Shown in pieces: positions 1 through 8,565 of a DNA stretch of 64,000 bases. The position numbers and the translations under genes are program-made. The DNA lies in assembly GCA_963750535.1 (NCBI GenBank), contig CAVVRF010000048.1, forward strand, positions 1 to 64,000. The letters run 5' to 3'. The notes beneath the pieces are model-generated. The model was given only the letters and a program-made list of their open reading frames with translations, had not been told where the DNA came from and made no database searches. Origin of the DNA: JAKFWF01 sp963750535. Lineage in GTDB: Bacteria > Pseudomonadota > Alphaproteobacteria > Rhizobiales > Hyphomicrobiaceae. Positions within the stretch are counted from its first letter, which is position 1, and every line of letters begins with the position of its first letter.

Positions 1-717
1 AGCGTCATCGTCTTCCAGCGTGCGAGCCCATCGATCCGATAATCATTCCAGCGGAACGAGACGCCGCCGTCGTCGGCAGCGACGAGCCGGCGGTTGGATA
101 TCGCCACACGGTGGGTGTAGCGGGAGAGATAGCGCAGGACGGCCTCGGGGCCCGCGAAGGGCGCCTTGCAGTAGACCACCCACTTGATCCGACGCAGCGG
201 GGCGAGGAACCGCTCGAACGCAGCACCGTCGGCGTAGCCCGGCGTGCGTGTTGAAGAACTTCAGCTCGCCGTCCTCGTGCGCGCCGACCAGCATGGCGAG
301 CAGCTTGCCGCGGAACAGCCTGGCCAGCGCGTTGACGTGCACGAGGAAGTTGGAGCGCGCGGCGATCCACGTCGTTGCGTCCCCGGATAACCCGCCGCCC
401 GGCACGATCATGTGCACGTGCGGATGATGCGTCATCGCACTGCCCCACGTATGCAGCACCGAGGTGATGCCGATGCGAGCACCAAGCCTCTTGGGATCGG
501 CCGCGATGGCGAGCGTGGTCTCGGCCGCCGCCTTCATCAGCAGATCGTAGACCACGCGCTTGTTCTGCCAGGCCACATCGCGCAGCTCGGCGGGCAGCGT
601 GTAGACCACATGGAAGTAGCCGATGGGAAGCAGCTCCGCCTCGCGCTCGGCGAGCCACTTGCGCGAAGCGGCAGCCTGACACTTCGGGCAATGCCGGTTG
701 CGGCAGGTAATGGGCAG
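1..717 (-). mobile_element. IS91-family transposase remnant, truncated and frameshifted
   Basis: This is part of a rolling-circle (Y1, IS91/IS801-type) transposase. Visible family motifs are the zinc-binding CRNRHCPKCQ near 690-705, the YFHVVYTLP segment, and HTWGSAMTHHPHVHMIVPGG, which contains the HUH-type histidines. The N-terminal part expected before CRNRHC is missing, and the upstream sequence is unrelated. One extra G in the CCC run at 238-240 (plus-strand notation) shifts the frame; the next frame continues with family-like sequence (LRRIKWVVYCKAPFAGPEA, then FRWNDYR) to the window edge. The catalytic tyrosine region would lie beyond position 1. It is probably a dead element, although the single-base break could be a sequencing error. 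Confidence 0.82.
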
Positions 718-1529
718 ATCCAGTAATGGGGACTTGGCGTGCTGGTGCCGGCGTTTTTCTGTGAATTGCGGCGCTTCTTGTCTCCATAACAGTGCGCTCC
801 CGCGGTACCTCGGCCGATAGTGCGGGAAAAATTTCGGTGCGAGGGGCACACACGCCACAGGGTGGCTCGAAAGGGGGGTGTCCCCGCCCCCCCTGCCGGG
901 TGCCTCGGCCGCTCCGCGAGCCGGGCCGTCGCGGGGGGAGAGGAACGCGCGCGAACCGCGACCAGGGCGCGATCGGTGAATGCCACGTGAATGCTGGGCG
1001 ACGATGGACGAGAGCAGAGCCCTGACTAGCCCATTGATATTGCTGAGCTGAACGAGGAGCGCTGCACTCTCAGCCTCCAGACTGGGAGGCATTCAGCATT
1101 GGCATTTCAAGTTTCGGGTCAAATCGCGCCCCCGCAACCAACGAACGGATAGCGTGGTTGCTTGGGTGGCTGCGCGGGGCAAGCTGTGAAAGCGCATCAA
1201 AACAACCGGTTATTCGGAAGATGGCTGCCTCTCTCGGATTTGAATCTAAGCATCCAGCTGTCCAGGCTGCGCAAAAAACGCCGTAAATCAATAGCTTGAA
1301 GCCACGCGCGTTTTGGAACTCGCGTCAGCTTCAATGTGCCGACACTCCCCTCTTAACCCAGACCTCTGTTATCGCGCGATCGCAGCGAAAACCGGCCTGG
1401 ACTTCTGCCGGAAAGGACGCATTGGTGGGGTCATGGGCGACGGTCAGCCGGACGCCGATGACTGTAGGGCACGCCTCGCGGATTGCGGGGCTTTGGGTGG
1501 TGCGAGCGCCAATGGTGGCGCCTGCAACC
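718..1529. other. Gap without a convincing gene
   Basis: No open frame here shows family similarity. The part near 850-960 is very G/C-rich, and the stretch near 1090-1300 is lower in GC than the flanks. It is likely eroded accessory DNA between the IS91 remnant and the DUF3489 gene. No terminal inverted repeats or tRNA fragment could be recognised. Confidence 0.5.
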
Positions 1530-1898
1530 ATGGAGCCCAAGATGCCGACCGCCGAAGCGAGCCACGCGAGCAAATCCAAACGACCTGAGCCCACGCGAGC
1601 GGCGAAGACCGCAAAAGCGAAATCCGCTCAACAGCATTCACCGACGCCAGCCGTTATCGAAGCGAATAGCGACATGCCTCCGGCTCGGGTCACAAAGCAT
1701 GATCGCGTTTTGACGCTCCTGAGCCGGGCGGCTGGTGCGAGCATCGCCGAGATGATGCAGGCGACAGACTGGCAGCAGCACAGCATCCGCGGTTTCCTGG
1801 CCGGCACCGTCAAGAAGAAGCTCGGCTTCAAGCTGACCTCATCGAAGGTAGCGGGCGAGCCCCGCCGCTACCGCATCGAACCCAAGCGCGGACGCTGA
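1530..1898 (+). CDS. DUF3489 domain-containing protein
   Basis: The protein has about 122 residues. Its first half is rich in Lys, Ala and Pro and looks disordered. The second half is a compact domain (TKHDRVLTLLSRAAGASI, then TDWQQHSIRGFLAGTVKKK, ending in RRYRIEPKRGR) that matches the DUF3489 family, a small winged-helix-like domain. The frame is open from 1296, but the ATG at 1530 (or 1542) removes a low-quality leader. It is followed 1 bp later by the DUF2924 gene and then a serine recombinase, a trio often seen together in alphaproteobacterial accessory regions. Its role is unknown; a DNA-binding accessory role for the recombinase is inference. Confidence 0.75.
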   Translation: MEPKMPTAEASHASKSKRPEPTRAAKTAKAKSAQQHSPTPAVIEANSDMPPARVTKHDRVLTLLSRAAGASIAEMMQATDWQQHSIRGFLAGTVKKKLGFKLTSSKVAGEPRRYRIEPKRGR

Positions 1899-1899
1899 C

Positions 1900-2388
1900 G
1901 TGACGAGCGTGGCGATCGACGTCGCGGCGGCGTTGGCGCGGCTTGGAGACCTCGACGAACTTCGAGCTGCGGGCCGAATGGCGGCGGCTGCACCGGATGC
2001 AGCCGCCGAAGACCCTGTCCCGCGACCTTCTCATCCGCGGGATTACCTACAAGATCCAGGAGCGGGCGCTCGGCGGCCTCTCGAGATCTCTTCTGCGCAA
2101 GATCGGCGACGGCCAGGCCGAAACGTCAACGGGCGTTCGTCGCCATGCCGCGCCGCCGTGGTGATCAAGCCCGGCACGCGCCTTGTGCGCGACTGGCACG
2201 GCGTGACGCATACGGTTCTGGTCCACGCCGACGGCGTCGAGTGGCGCGGGCAGCGTTATAAATCCCTCTCCGTCGTGGCGCGCGAAATCACCGGAGCGCA
2301 TTGGTCGGGACCACGGTTCTTCGGGCTGAGACGTCGCGCCTCAGCACCTCCGGACGACCCGACGGAGGTCGATCATGCGGAAGCCTGA
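1900..2388 (+). CDS. DUF2924 domain-containing protein, two frame breaks
   Basis: The DUF2924 protein is spread over two frames. It starts with GTG at 1900. An extra base at about 1943-1945 moves the frame so that FELRAEWRRLH and RDLLIRGITYKIQERALGG are read. Between about 2110 and 2158 the frame returns, giving KPGTRLVRDWHGVTH, GVEWRGQRYKSLS and REITGAHWSGPRFFGLR. These three blocks, in order, are the typical DUF2924 layout. The gene begins 1 bp after DUF3489 and overlaps the recombinase start by 14 bp, so the three genes probably share a transcript. The function of the family is not established. The breaks may be sequencing errors or real decay. Confidence 0.72.
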   Translation: MTSVAIDVAAALARLGDLDELRAAGRMAAAAPDAAAEDPVPRPSHPRDYLQDPGAGARRPLEISSAQDRRRPGRNVNGRSSPCRAAVVIKPGTRLVRDWHGVTHTVLVHADGVEWRGQRYKSLSVVAREITGAHWSGPRFFGLRRRASAPPDDPTEVDHAEA

Positions 2389-4104
2389 TCGCCTGTCGCC
2401 CGGCGCAACCGTCCGGTGCGCCATCTACACCCGCAAGTCGTCCGATGAAGGGCTCGATCAGGAGTTTAACTCGCTCGACGCGCAGCGGGAGGCCTGCGCG
2501 GCGTACATCCTTAGCCAGAAGCACGCCGGGTGGGTCTGCCTGCCCGACATGTACGACGATGGCGGCCTCTCCGGCGGTACGATGGAGCGGCCGGCGCTGC
2601 AGCGTCTGCTCGGCGAGATCGTGGCCGGCAAGGTCCAGACCGTGGTCGTCTACAAGGTCGATCGGCTCACCCGTTCGCTGGCCGACTTCGCCAAGATCGT
2701 CGATGTGCTCGACGCTCACGACGCCTCGTTCGTGTCGGTGACGCAGCAGTTCAATACGACGACCTCGATGGGCCGACTGACGCTCAACATGCTGCTCTCG
2801 TTCGCCCAGTTCGAGCGCGAGATCGCCGGCGAGCGCATTCGCGACAAGATCGCCGCGTCGAAGGCCAAGGGCATGTGGATGGGCGGCAACGTGCCGCTCG
2901 GCTACGACGTCAAAGACCGCAAGCTCGTCGTGAACGAGGCGGAGGCCGACACGGTTCGTCTGATCTTCCGACGCTATGCGGAGCTGGGCTCCGTGCGGCT
3001 GCTCGGAGAGGAACTGGACCGCTGGGCATCGTGAGCAAGCGCCGCGAGGGCGCCGGTGGCGTGCTAGCCGGTGGCAATCGCTTCTCCCGCGGCGCGCTCT
3101 ACACCCTGCTGCAGAACCGGATCTACCGCGGCGAGATCACGCATCAGGGAAATGTCTATCCCGGCCAGCACGAGGCGATCATCGACGCCGACCTCTGGCA
3201 AATCGTTCAGGACAAGCTTGCCGCCAACCGACATGAGCGATCGCTTGGCGGCGGGGCAGAGGCGCCGAGCCTGCTTGCCGGCCTGATTGTCGATGCCGAC
3301 GGCAATCGGATGACGCCGACGCACGCGGTCAAGCGCGGCAAGCGATATCGGTATTACGTCTCGAACGCGCTCATAACAGGCACGCGATCCGGCCTGTCCA
3401 CGGGCCGGCGCGTTCCAGCTGGCGACATCGAAGGATTGGTGCTCGATCGCCTTCGCGCCTTGTTCGCATCGGACGTCGAAGTTAGCGATGCGCTGGCCTC
3501 GATCGATCTCGATGCACCGACCCAGCAAACGGTGCTGGCCAAGTCAAAGCAGCTGTCAGAGCAGTGGGCGGCATTGCCGGCCGTCGAGCAGCGCCGGCTC
3601 GTCCGATCCGTGCTTGAGCAGGTGAGGATCGAGGACGACCAAATCCTGCTGCACCTCAAACCCCGAGCCATTCTGTCAAGCCTCACCAACGAGGCGCCGA
3701 CAGCGCAACGCAGGACGGAGCCGGAAGCGGCTCTGATCGAGGTGTCGATCACCGCCAAACTGCGCCGCGCGGGTCAAGGGATCCGGCTCGTGATCGGCAA
3801 CGGCACCGCCGATGGACCTGACGATCGGCTTGTTGGCTTGCTCCGCGATGCATTCACCACCCGCGAAGCACTCCTGTCGGGCCGCGACGACAGCATCGAC
3901 GCCATGGCCTCCCGGCTTGGCGTCAGCCGCTTGCATCTCACATCGCTGTTCCGGCTGTCGTACCTCTCGCCGCAAATCATCCGTGCGATCCTTAACGGGC
4001 AACAGGCGGCCGACCTCACAGCAGCGCGTCTCATGTCTATGGCTAAGGACCTGCCGCATGACTGGCAGGCGCAGTGGCGACACCTGGGCTTCGCCTCCGC
4101 CTGA
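2375..4104 (+). CDS. Large serine recombinase, one frame break
   Basis: This is a site-specific serine recombinase of about 576 residues. The N-terminal resolvase domain shows IYTRKSSDEG with the nucleophilic Ser, the VVYKVDRLTRSLADF helix and FAQFEREIAGERIRDKI. The recombinase domain follows (NRFSRGALYTLLQNRIYRGE, YPGQHEAIIDADLWQ) and then a region with no complete zinc-ribbon cysteines. The C-terminal region (ASRLGVSRLHLTSLFRLSYL) looks like a helix-turn-helix. One base is missing in the GGG at 3024-3026; restoring it joins ELDRWG to IVSKRREGAGG. The enzyme presumably integrates or excises the accessory patch it sits in. The attachment sites were not identified. Confidence 0.86.
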
Positions 4105-4315
4105 ATTTGCCGTCATTCCGTCCCAAAACGCTCCTGATCTGGTCGCCCGAAAACGGGCCCGAGAGACCAAACCGGCAATTGGCGGCGGAACACGACGAGA
4201 ATTGGTCTCTGCTTTCTGCTGCTGAGTTTTGGGCGCGGACAAGCCACGGAAATGACGGCTAGAATTAGGCTCTGCGGAATGCGTGAATATATAGTAATAA
4301 CAATAGGTTAGTTCG

Positions 4316-4389
4316 TGGCTGGGGGACTAGGATTCGAACCTAGACAACCAGAGTCAGAGTTTGGGGTCCTACCGTTAGACGATCCCCCA
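4316..4389 (-). tRNA. tRNA-Gln (anticodon CTG), CCA encoded
   Basis: The cloverleaf was read on the minus strand: acceptor TGGGGGA with TCCCCCA, D-arm GTC-loop-GAC, T-arm CTAGG with TTCGAAT loop, and GCCA at the 3' end. The anticodon CTG is at plus-strand 4355-4357 and reads CAG codons. The anticodon stem is CCAAA/TCTGG, so the fourth pair (4361 with 4351) is an A-C mismatch where tRNA-Gln usually has G-C. The rest of the fold is intact. The gene sits 212 bp beyond the end of the serine recombinase gene. The sequence downstream of the tRNA (below 4316) is AT-rich. Confidence 0.93.
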
Positions 4390-4495
4390 TGCCGGGATCG
4401 CGCCGGTTCGGTCGGTCCGCGGCGCGACAGGGTGATAACAGGGGTCGGGCCCGGCCGCAACCCGGCAGGCGCGCATTTTTTTCCGCTCGCGCAGG

Positions 4496-5647
4496 TCAGT
4501 TGTCGCCACAGGTGCAATTGCTGCGATGGGCCCCGCGAATTCCATCGATCGTACCGAAGAACAAGCCTTCGAACTGCTTCATTCGCACGACCTGCAGATC
4601 GCTGTAGCTCATCGCCTCGATCATTCGAAGCGCCGCTCCGACCGACGCCCGCACCGACGCTGTGGCGTCAGGCATGGCCGCCGCCGTCACGAGCTCACGC
4701 GCGCGTTGCAGCTTGCGCAGCGCGCTCGGCTCGGCATCAACGGCCTTGCTCTGGTCCGCCGAAAGCAGACCTTCGAGCGCCAGTCGAGCCAATTCGGCTG
4801 CATTGGCGCCGGCCGGCACCGGACCCCGCGGCGGCGGCGCAAGTTTTGCCGGCGCGGTTTAGCCGGTTCGCCAACGGTCGAGCCTTCGGCCGCAACGGGC
4901 GAAGAACTCGCCGCTGCTGCTGCGGCGGCGGCAGCCGCTTTGGCCTCGGCCACACGCAGGTCGCGGGCGGCGACGACGCGTTGTCGCGCAAGCCCCGCAA
5001 CCTTCGCCGCGAGCGCATTGATGTCGTCGATGCGCTTGCGCAATCCGGCAAGGTTGGCGGCGTGGAAGTCCATCATCTGCTGCACGCCGTTACACAGCGC
5101 GGGGTGGCGCGACTGCGCAGCGTAGCTGCCGATCTCCGCCGCGACTCGCTGCAGCACCACGAACTGGCGGCCGTTCGAGCCGAACTCCAGCGGTGCCGCC
5201 CGGTCGGTCGACAAAACCGTCGAGGGCGCGCAGCGCGGCGAGCTCCTCGGCGGTTGGCTGCGCGCCGGCGATCGCGGCCTCGATGCGCCGCGTCTCCCAT
5301 CGGACGCAACGCTCGCGGCCCGACTTCGTTGCCGTCTCGGCACAGACCTGCTCCGTCGTCGCAGCCTTGCCGCCCTTGCCGGATTTCGCCCAGAACAGCC
5401 ATCGACCGGTCAAGCCCGGCTCCGGCACCCGCGCCAGGCTGTCGAACATCATCAATTCACGGACGCTGCCACTGTTGATGCGCACCAGCGCGTCATGGAA
5501 CGCGAAGCTGCACCGCCCGGCCTCGCTGCTGATCGTCGGCAGCGCCTGCGGCGGCGGTGGCGGTGGCTCCTGAAATCGCCTGCGGGACTGGGCGGCGGCG
5601 TCACCCGTGATCGCCGTCAGGATCAGCACCACCGCAAGCGGCGTCAT
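4496..5647 (-). CDS. Secreted hypothetical protein, two frame breaks
   Basis: The predicted protein has about 383 residues. It starts at an ATG followed by a signal-peptide-like stretch (MTPLAVVLILTAITGDAAA), then a proline-rich segment. A middle domain has several cysteines (AGRCSFAFHDALV, EQVCAETATK, RCVRWETRR, HPALCNGVQQM). It is followed by an Ala-rich, coiled-coil-like stretch and a helical C-terminus ending NCTCGDN. An extra base near 5205-5215 and a missing base near 4855-4860 split it over three frames. No family was recognised. The paired cysteines and the leader suggest a periplasmic protein. The gene is read towards the tRNA-Gln gene and lies downstream of the formate dehydrogenase operon. 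Confidence 0.5.
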
Positions 5648-5784
5648 TCGTGCGGCGTTCGACCGCAAACAGACAATTGCCACCAACGCACTCCATGACG
5701 TGATCATCCGGGCGAACATTGCCGGGCGCCCGGTGCGCCGTCAATCGACGTCGGATCGCCGCGACGATCGCGGCGGTTCCCGGC

Positions 5785-8565
5785 TCATTCGGCCGCCGCC
5801 GAAATTGCCGCGACCTTCTCGATCCGTGCCGCGCAGAACTTGAATTCCGGGATCTTGCCCATCGGATCGAGCTGCGGGTTGGTGAGGAAATTTGCCGCCG
5901 CCTCCGCGAACGCGAAGGGGAGGAACACCATGCCGACGGCGACATCGCGGTCGGCCCGTGCCCTGAGCGTGACCTCGCCGCGCCGCGTGCTGACCTTGAT
6001 GAGGTCGCCGGCGGCGATCGCCATGCGCTCCATTTCCCTGGGATTGAGACCGGCGATCGCCTCCGGCTCGAGACTGTCGAGCGTCGACGAGCGCCGCGTC
6101 ATCGAGCCGGTATGCCAGTGCTCGAGCAAGCGGCCGGTGGTCAGCACCATGGGATACTCGGCATCCGGCACCTCGGCGGGGGCGCGAAGCTCGGCCGGGA
6201 CGATCCGGGCGCGGCCGGACTTGGTCGGAAACCCGGTGGCGAAGATGATCTCGGCGCCGGGCACGTCCGGCGCCGCCGCCGGATAGGTGACCGCCTCCTC
6301 GCGCTTCACCCGCTCCCAGGAAATATTGGCGAGCGACGGCATCATGCCGGCCATCTCGGTGTAGACCTCGCCGACATCGGCATAATTCCACCCGAGCCCG
6401 AGACACTGCGCGAGCTGCTGGATGAGCTCCCAGTCCTGTCGCGCCTCGCCGGGCGGCGCCAACACCGGCCGGCCGATCTGCACCTGCCGGTTGGTATTGG
6501 TGTAGGTGCCCCATTTCTCGGCGTGGGCCGACGCCGGCAGCACCACGTCGGCGTGCCAGGCGGTCTCGGTGAGGAAGATGTCCTGCACGACGAGGTGCTG
6601 CAGGGCGGCGAGGCCCCTGCGGGCGTGGTTCTGGTCGGGGTCCGACATCGCCGGATTCTCGCCCATGACGAACAGGCCCTTGATGGTGCCTGCCTCCATC
6701 GCGTTCATGATCTCGACCACGGTAAGACCGCGATTGGGATCGAGCGGCACGCCCCAGGCCTTTTCATATGCTTCGCGAATCTCCGGCGCCTCGACCGACT
6801 TGTAGTCCGGGAACACCATCGGGATCAGGCCGGCGTCGGAGGCGCCCTGCACGTTGTTCTGGCCGCGCAGCGGATGCAGGCCGGCTCCTGGGCGGCCGAT
6901 CTGCCCGGTGGTCAACGCGAGCGCGATCAGGCAGCGGGCGTTGTCGGTGCCGTGCGTATGCTGCGAGACGCCCATGCCCCAGAAGATCAGCGAGGCGTTC
7001 GACCGGGCATAGAGGCGGGCGACCTCCCGCACGGTCTTGGCGTCGATGCCGCAATGCGGCGCCATCGCCTCGGGACTGTATTCGGCGATGCGCTCTACCA
7101 GAGCCTCGAAGCCCTCGGTATTCGCCTGCACGTACTGCCGGTCATAGAGCTTCTCGTCGACGATCGTGTGCAGCATGCCGTTGAGCAGGGCGACGTCGGT
7201 GCCCGGCTTGAACTGCAGGATGTGGCTCGCCACCTTCGACAGGCCGGAGCTCTGCCCGCGCGGGTCCATCAGTATGAGCTTCGCGCCGCGTCGGGCCGCA
7301 TTCTTGAGATACGTCGCGGCGACGGGATGGTTCTCCGCCGGCCTGGCGCCGATCACCACGATCACCTCGGCATCCTTGGCGGCGGTGAACGGCGCGGTCA
7401 CGGCGCCCGAGTTCAAGCCTTCCATCAGCGCCGCCACCGATGACGCATGGCACAGACGCGTGCAGTGATCGACATTGTTGGTGCCGAACGCGGTGCGGAT
7501 CAGCTTCTGGAAGAGGTATGCCTCCTCGTTCGATCCCTTGGCCGAACCGAAGCCGGCCAGCGCCGCGCCGCCATGCCGCGCGTGGATCGCCTTCAGTCCG
7601 CCGGCGGCCTTGGCCAGCGCCTCGTCCCAGGTCGCCTCGCGGAAATACTTGTCGACCTCGTCGCGGCGGATCTCGAGGCCTGGGTCCTTGGCCACGCCGT
7701 CGCGGCGGATCAGCGGCCTGGTCAACCGGTCGGGATGATGGATGTAGTCGAAGCCGAAGCGGCCCTTGACGCAGAGCCGGCTGTTGTTCGCGGGTCCGTT
7801 CCGGCCATCGACCGCGACGATCCTGGAGCCCTTTACATGCACCGTCGTCTGGCAGCCGACGCCACAGTACGGGCACAGCGTATCCACGCTGCGATCGGGC
7901 TCGATCGACTTCCGCTGCGTCGCCGGATCGAGCAGCCTGGCTTCCATCAGCGCGCCGGTGGGGCAGACCTGCACGCATTCGCCGCAGGCGACGCAGGTCG
8001 ACTGGCCCATGCCCTGGTCGAAGTCGAACACCACCTTGCTGCCGGCGCCGCGATAGGCCATGCCGATCACGTCGTTGGCCTGCACCTCGCGGCAGGCGCG
8101 GACACATAGCCCGCAGTTGATGCAGGCGTCGAGGTTGACCGAGATCGCCGAGTGCGTCGTATCGGCGAGAGGCCGGTCGGCGGGCGGCAGGCGGCTCGTG
8201 GTCGAGACGCCCATTTCGGCGACCCAGGTCCAGAACTTGGACTTGTCGTCGTGCGCGTCAGCCGGCTTCGGCTGATCGGCGACCAGCAGCTCGAAAACCA
8301 TCTCGCGGCCCTTGCGCGCACGCTCGGTCGCAGTCTTGACCTTCATGCCCGGCGTCGGCTTGCGGATGCAGGAGGCAGCCAGCACCCGCTCGCCCTCGAT
8401 CTCGACGACGCAGGCGCGACAGTTGCCGTCGGCGCGGTAGCCGGGCGCGTCGTGCCAGCACAAATGCGGGATCGTGGTGCCGGCGCGCTTCGCGACCTGC
8501 CAGATCGACTCGCCTTCCGCCGCCTCGACCGTCTTGCCGTCGAGCTCGAACGTGATCTTGCTCAT
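5785..8565 (-). CDS. fdsA: NAD-dependent formate dehydrogenase, alpha (catalytic) subunit
   Basis: The 926-residue molybdenum/bis-MGD subunit oxidises formate to CO2. The N-terminal 2Fe-2S domain has cysteines at 36, 49, 52 and 66. Two 4Fe-4S motifs follow (CINCGLCVRACREVQ and CVACGECVQVCPTGAL), then the molybdopterin 4Fe-4S motif CPYCGVGCQ. The molybdenum ligand is the Cys in TRLCHASSV, so this is a cysteine enzyme, not a selenoprotein. The C-terminal domain binds the pterin (VLTTGRLLEHWHTGSMTRR). Its ATG overlaps the stop of the upstream subunit gene (ATGA), showing an operon with coupled translation. No fdsC, fdsD or fdhD gene is visible nearby. Confidence 0.95.
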   Translation of the reverse strand: MSKITFELDGKTVEAAEGESIWQVAKRAGTTIPHLCWHDAPGYRADGNCRACVVEIEGERVLAASCIRKPTPGMKVKTATERARKGREMVFELLVADQPKPADAHDDKSKFWTWVAEMGVSTTSRLPPADRPLADTTHSAISVNLDACINCGLCVRACREVQANDVIGMAYRGAGSKVVFDFDQGMGQSTCVACGECVQVCPTGALMEARLLDPATQRKSIEPDRSVDTLCPYCGVGCQTTVHVKGSRIVAVDGRNGPANNSRLCVKGRFGFDYIHHPDRLTRPLIRRDGVAKDPGLEIRRDEVDKYFREATWDEALAKAAGGLKAIHARHGGAALAGFGSAKGSNEEAYLFQKLIRTAFGTNNVDHCTRLCHASSVAALMEGLNSGAVTAPFTAAKDAEVIVVIGARPAENHPVAATYLKNAARRGAKLILMDPRGQSSGLSKVASHILQFKPGTDVALLNGMLHTIVDEKLYDRQYVQANTEGFEALVERIAEYSPEAMAPHCGIDAKTVREVARLYARSNASLIFWGMGVSQHTHGTDNARCLIALALTTGQIGRPGAGLHPLRGQNNVQGASDAGLIPMVFPDYKSVEAPEIREAYEKAWGVPLDPNRGLTVVEIMNAMEAGTIKGLFVMGENPAMSDPDQNHARRGLAALQHLVVQDIFLTETAWHADVVLPASAHAEKWGTYTNTNRQVQIGRPVLAPPGEARQDWELIQQLAQCLGLGWNYADVGEVYTEMAGMMPSLANISWERVKREEAVTYPAAAPDVPGAEIIFATGFPTKSGRARIVPAELRAPAEVPDAEYPMVLTTGRLLEHWHTGSMTRRSSTLDSLEPEAIAGLNPREMERMAIAAGDLIKVSTRRGEVTLRARADRDVAVGMVFLPFAFAEAAANFLTNPQLDPMGKIPEFKFCAARIEKVAAISAAAE

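Noticed and set aside
5719..7443. Plus-strand open frame (574 codons)
   Set aside because: Antisense of fdsA, whose motifs are unambiguous.
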